Assembly: GCA_028700095.1 (NCBI GenBank)
Contig: JAQVTJ010000106.1
Location: 1-5,605 of the forward strand
Source of the DNA: Methanobacterium sp.
GTDB lineage: Archaea; Methanobacteriota; Methanobacteria; Methanobacteriales; Methanobacteriaceae
Direction: 5' to 3'
DNA: 5,605 bases
The translations under genes and the position numbers were made by a program. Below the pieces are notes generated by a model that saw only the letters and a program-made list of their open reading frames with translations, was not told the DNA's origin and made no database searches. Of this stretch, positions 5,391 to 5,605 are shown in pieces (position 1 is the first letter of the stretch; each line of letters begins with the position of its first letter).

Positions 5391-5605
5391 TTATCTGAGC
5401 AAGTCATGATCCCTAGCATATGTTTTCATATAGGATTTACTCCTAAATGCTCCGCCTTTGGCCATTCTGTAAAGTTTACGATAGGTTGTTTTATTAATTT
5501 CCCTGTTTTCTCTCATATCTTTCAAATCAGTTCTAAGAGCCCTTATCGTAGTCATCCATGCTTTTTTCTTAGGGTTACGAGCTCCTTTAGCTCCTTTTAT
5601 GCTAC
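5391..5605 (-). CDS. rpl19e: Large-subunit ribosomal protein eL19 (L19e), C-terminal part
   Basis: The frame enters from the right edge with two bases of a split codon and gives 70 residues before TAA, about half of an archaeal eL19 (roughly 150 residues). The visible part begins SIKGAKGARNPKKKAWMTTI, then has RALRTDLKDMRENREINK and TTYRKLYRMAKGGAFRSKSY, ending ARDHDLLR. This matches the conserved second half of eL19, with the basic helix after the P-x-K-x-x-W block that contacts rRNA. The family occurs in archaea and eukaryotes but not in bacteria. Its place before uL18 is the standard archaeal order. The start and any promoter lie outside the window. Confidence 0.95.
   Translation of the reverse strand, partial: SIKGAKGARNPKKKAWMTTIRALRTDLKDMRENREINKTTYRKLYRMAKGGAFRSKSYMKTYARDHDLLR

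Noticed and set aside
1..5605. Search for CRISPR arrays, tRNA/rRNA genes, transposons, integration sites or a novel defence-type operon
   Set aside because: No spaced direct repeats, tRNA-like cloverleaf, terminal inverted repeats or unrecognised genes were seen. Every substantial minus-strand gene belongs to a known housekeeping family in its standard order.

Overview
This window is one end of an archaeal ribosomal-protein superoperon, and every gene lies on the minus strand. In transcription order (right to left) it reads: eL19 C-terminal part, uL18, uS5, uL30, uL15, SecY, archaeal adenylate kinase AdkA, a DUF106/EMC3-type Oxa1-superfamily membrane protein, eL34, and the first eight codons of a cytidylate kinase. 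The lineage is archaeal and euryarchaeal: eL19 and eL34 are absent from bacteria, uS5 and uL30 are the long archaeal forms, and the adenylate kinase is the archaeal AdkA family. The very AT-rich DNA, this gene order and the sequence style point to Methanobacteriaceae, with Methanosphaera or Methanobrevibacter most likely. The genus is an inference from memory, not a search result.

Layout, right to left. Positions 5605-3683 hold eL19-uL18-uS5-uL30, with gaps of at most about 15 nt or a 1-nt TAATG overlap. Positions 3682-3557 are a non-coding break with an inverted repeat, a T-run on the transcribed sense strand and a weak TATA-like box. Positions 3556-563 hold uL15-SecY-AdkA-DUF106; secY and adkA overlap by 4 nt (ATGA). 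Positions 562-291 are a 272-nt AT-rich gap with a clear archaeal promoter for the next unit, a small hairpin after the DUF106 gene, and two long plus-strand T-tracts of unknown role. Positions 290-1 hold eL34 and the start of cmk, which overlap by 1 nt.

The genes fit one theme. Large- and small-subunit ribosomal proteins are made together with the translocon pore SecY, which docks on that ribosome, and with an Oxa1-superfamily membrane-protein insertase candidate. AdkA and Cmk are nucleotide kinases that supply nucleoside diphosphates in growing cells.

I see no new defence, mobile or secondary-metabolism system. The points worth a second look are small: TTG starts for secY and probably uL18, a uL15 start shorter than the longest reading frame, the internal break in the operon, a Walker A motif lacking its lysine in AdkA, and the unexplained plus-strand hairpin/T-tract signals between the DUF106 gene and the eL34 promoter.
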